Positions 5,345-7,024 of a DNA stretch of 7,024 nucleotides are shown here, in pieces. The stretch's first letter is position 1. Each line of letters opens with the position of its first letter. The notes under the pieces are model-generated. The model was not told where the DNA came from, made no database searches, and saw only the letters and a program-made list of their open reading frames with translations. A program made the translations under genes and the position numbers. Origin of the DNA: an uncultured Bartonella sp. (GTDB lineage Bacteria > Pseudomonadota > Alphaproteobacteria > Rhizobiales > Rhizobiaceae); assembly GCA_943913205.1 (NCBI GenBank), contig CALTWN010000041.1:1-7024 (forward strand). The letters are read 5' to 3'.

Positions 5345-7024
5345 TTAGTGTTTAATAAGAGTATTATTAAAGGTTACAGGATTAGCTGCATAATCTTTTA
5401 ATTTATTATTACTCCAACTTATATCAATTTGTGCACTAAGCGGTGGTATCATACCAACGGTTGAGCCGCCACCAAGCTCAATATGAAAAATCCCTTTTAA
5501 AGGAAAATCTGTATAAGCTGGTTTAGATACATCAAAATCTTTATTACGTTTGTACATTTCGCCCGGCGTGTTTCCTACAAGTTTAGACATAGCGGGTGCA
5601 TGTTCTTTGAAAGAAAAATCACGAATAATTGGATGTATTTGTTGTATGTCTTTGCCTAAATCTTGATCACCTAATATGTAAGTACCTGCTGTGCCCCAAT
5701 GTTGTGAATCAAAATCTTTGTTAACAGAATCAGAAACCAAAGGCGTGCGGCTTGCAGGAATTTGCCAAGGCATAACACCAAGTTTTAACTCAGCGCTTAA
5801 ATCAGCGCAAAAGTCAAAATAAGCTTCCCATTCTTTAGGACCATAGCAATAGCTATTCATATAGCTTCTCTTTGTGAAATCATCTGCTTCATAACGATCG
5901 ATAGCAAGGAAGTCAGGCTTATAAGCACCACTATATACTTTAAAAATGTTTATAAAGTTAGCAATTTGTTTTGCTGCATGTTTGGTATCTGGAGTTTTAT
6001 TATATATCCATTGTGAACCACCACCATCTATGCCCCACAGGTTGACTTGCCAACCAAAAGTAACGTCTGCTGCTATGGTGCGGGTTAGCCAGTTTACAGC
6101 ATAGATATAGCCTTTTAAATCTTCTGTAATGTCGCTTGGAACCTCAGGTAAAGTTTTAAGAATATCTTTACGAGCCTCAATAGCGTCTTTTAAGGGTTGC
6201 TTTACAGGCATACTATAGGTAGGAGCCATTGAGTGTTGTAGTATGCTTCCTAACATATCAGGATTTACTATAATTCCGCCCGGTACAGAATGTGCATCAT
6301 CTTTTTTACTGTTAAGTAATTGTAGAGTTAAAATATAATTGGCAAAACTATTTTTAAGTCCTTCTTCATTTTGTAAAACACTAAGATCACCACCTGATAG
6401 CTGAGCAGTATATGAAATCATCACAGGTAATACATTATGCTTTGAATTTTGCTTAATAAATTTTGCTTCTATAGAACGCGCTAGTGCTATGGTTCTTTCT
6501 GTACTTTCATCACGTTCCAATATTGTTGTAGGATCACCAGCGCCATCTACACCTGCATATTTAAATATAGAACTCGGTTTAGCTACAGCAAAATAATCAA
6601 TATTAGTTGCTTCTAAAGTTGCACAACCTCCAAAGGTAAGATGCATAGGGTCAAAGCCACGTATATCTAAATTTGCACCTTCTTTTATATCTAGTGCTAT
6701 TGAAGATACATCAGTAGATATATTTATAGATTTTTCAGTATTAACGACATAAACCTTTTTATCTTCTATGAAGTTAGAACAAATTATTTTATATTCACCA
6801 GCTGCTACTTTTACAGGAAAAACAATTTCCTTATTATTTTTAATTTCTACCAATGTAGAATATTTGGTGTTTTCATTTATAAGTTCTAATAATTGAAAAT
6901 TATTTGGGAATTCATGTTCGGTTGATACTGAAAGGTGAAGAGGTAAGAAATTTTTATCATCAATATTATCAATTACAAGATTTTTATGAGATATGTTAAT
7001 TTCTTCTACAGCACCTTTTAAATC
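5345..7024 (-). CDS. large protein, possible TIM-barrel glycoside hydrolase, 5' end beyond the window
   Basis: The frame is open from the stop at 5345 to the right edge, giving 559 visible residues. The N terminus is outside the window. A TTG at 6853 is an internal Leu codon, since coding continues without a break for 57 further codons (DLKGAVEEINISHK... to ENTKYST). The first ~170 visible residues are strand-rich and could be one or two carbohydrate-binding or Ig-like modules. The rest alternates strands and helices and has aromatic and acidic clusters: VMISYTAQLSGGD, FGWQVNLWGIDGGGSQW, DFLAIDRYEADDF, LGVMPWQIPASRTP and HIELGGGSTVGMIPP. This suggests a (beta/alpha)8 sugar-acting enzyme, with Asp376 or Glu379 (counted from the edge) as candidate acids. 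I do not recognise the exact family, and no standard signature proves hydrolase activity. It is less AT-rich than the peptide operon, is closed by the hairpin at 5291-5319, and is probably functionally unrelated to it. Confidence 0.7.
   Translation of the reverse strand, partial: DLKGAVEEINISHKNLVIDNIDDKNFLPLHLSVSTEHEFPNNFQLLELINENTKYSTLVEIKNNKEIVFPVKVAAGEYKIICSNFIEDKKVYVVNTEKSINISTDVSSIALDIKEGANLDIRGFDPMHLTFGGCATLEATNIDYFAVAKPSSIFKYAGVDGAGDPTTILERDESTERTIALARSIEAKFIKQNSKHNVLPVMISYTAQLSGGDLSVLQNEEGLKNSFANYILTLQLLNSKKDDAHSVPGGIIVNPDMLGSILQHSMAPTYSMPVKQPLKDAIEARKDILKTLPEVPSDITEDLKGYIYAVNWLTRTIAADVTFGWQVNLWGIDGGGSQWIYNKTPDTKHAAKQIANFINIFKVYSGAYKPDFLAIDRYEADDFTKRSYMNSYCYGPKEWEAYFDFCADLSAELKLGVMPWQIPASRTPLVSDSVNKDFDSQHWGTAGTYILGDQDLGKDIQQIHPIIRDFSFKEHAPAMSKLVGNTPGEMYKRNKDFDVSKPAYTDFPLKGIFHIELGGGSTVGMIPPLSAQIDISWSNNKLKDYAANPVTFNNTLIKH

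Noticed and set aside
5345..6853. 502-aa gene starting with TTG at 6853
   Set aside because: The same frame continues open for 57 more codons to the window edge with protein-like composition, so the TTG is an internal Leu codon.

Overview
The window looks like part of an AT-rich alphaproteobacterial genome. The best lineage marker is a complete CpdR-type response regulator at the left end. CpdR is an alphaproteobacterial cell-cycle/proteolysis regulator. The low GC, Ile/Asn/Lys-rich proteins and frequent non-ATG starts would suit a host-associated lineage, but the order cannot be fixed from this sequence.

Layout, left to right. (1) Plus strand: cpdR (73-435), then an intact tRNA-Val(GAC) with encoded CCA (447-521), and a weak terminator-like hairpin just after it (532-555). 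(2) Minus strand, read right to left: a compact five-gene operon (5213 down to 523). It encodes a 42-aa peptide with a strong ribosome binding site, a radical SAM/SPASM enzyme with an N-terminal PqqD-like domain, an MFS transporter fused to a small-molecule-kinase-like domain, a second short radical SAM enzyme, and a protein carrying all five hallmark residues of the enolase superfamily (OSBS/dipeptide-epimerase type). The last four genes overlap one another and mostly use GTG/TTG starts, so they are probably translationally coupled. (3) A perfect 10-bp hairpin (5291-5319) separates this operon from the 3' part of a large minus-strand gene. That gene runs off the right edge and may encode a glycoside-hydrolase-like protein.

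Interpretation: the five-gene operon has the architecture of a ribosomally synthesised, post-translationally modified peptide (RiPP) cluster. The small peptide would be the precursor. The PqqD-like domain would bind its leader, the two radical SAM enzymes would modify it, and the MFS part would export it. The fused kinase and the enolase-superfamily protein are not standard parts of any radical SAM RiPP class I know, and they make this a candidate for an undescribed system. The chemistry, core boundaries and product are unknown. No dedicated leader protease is visible inside the window.
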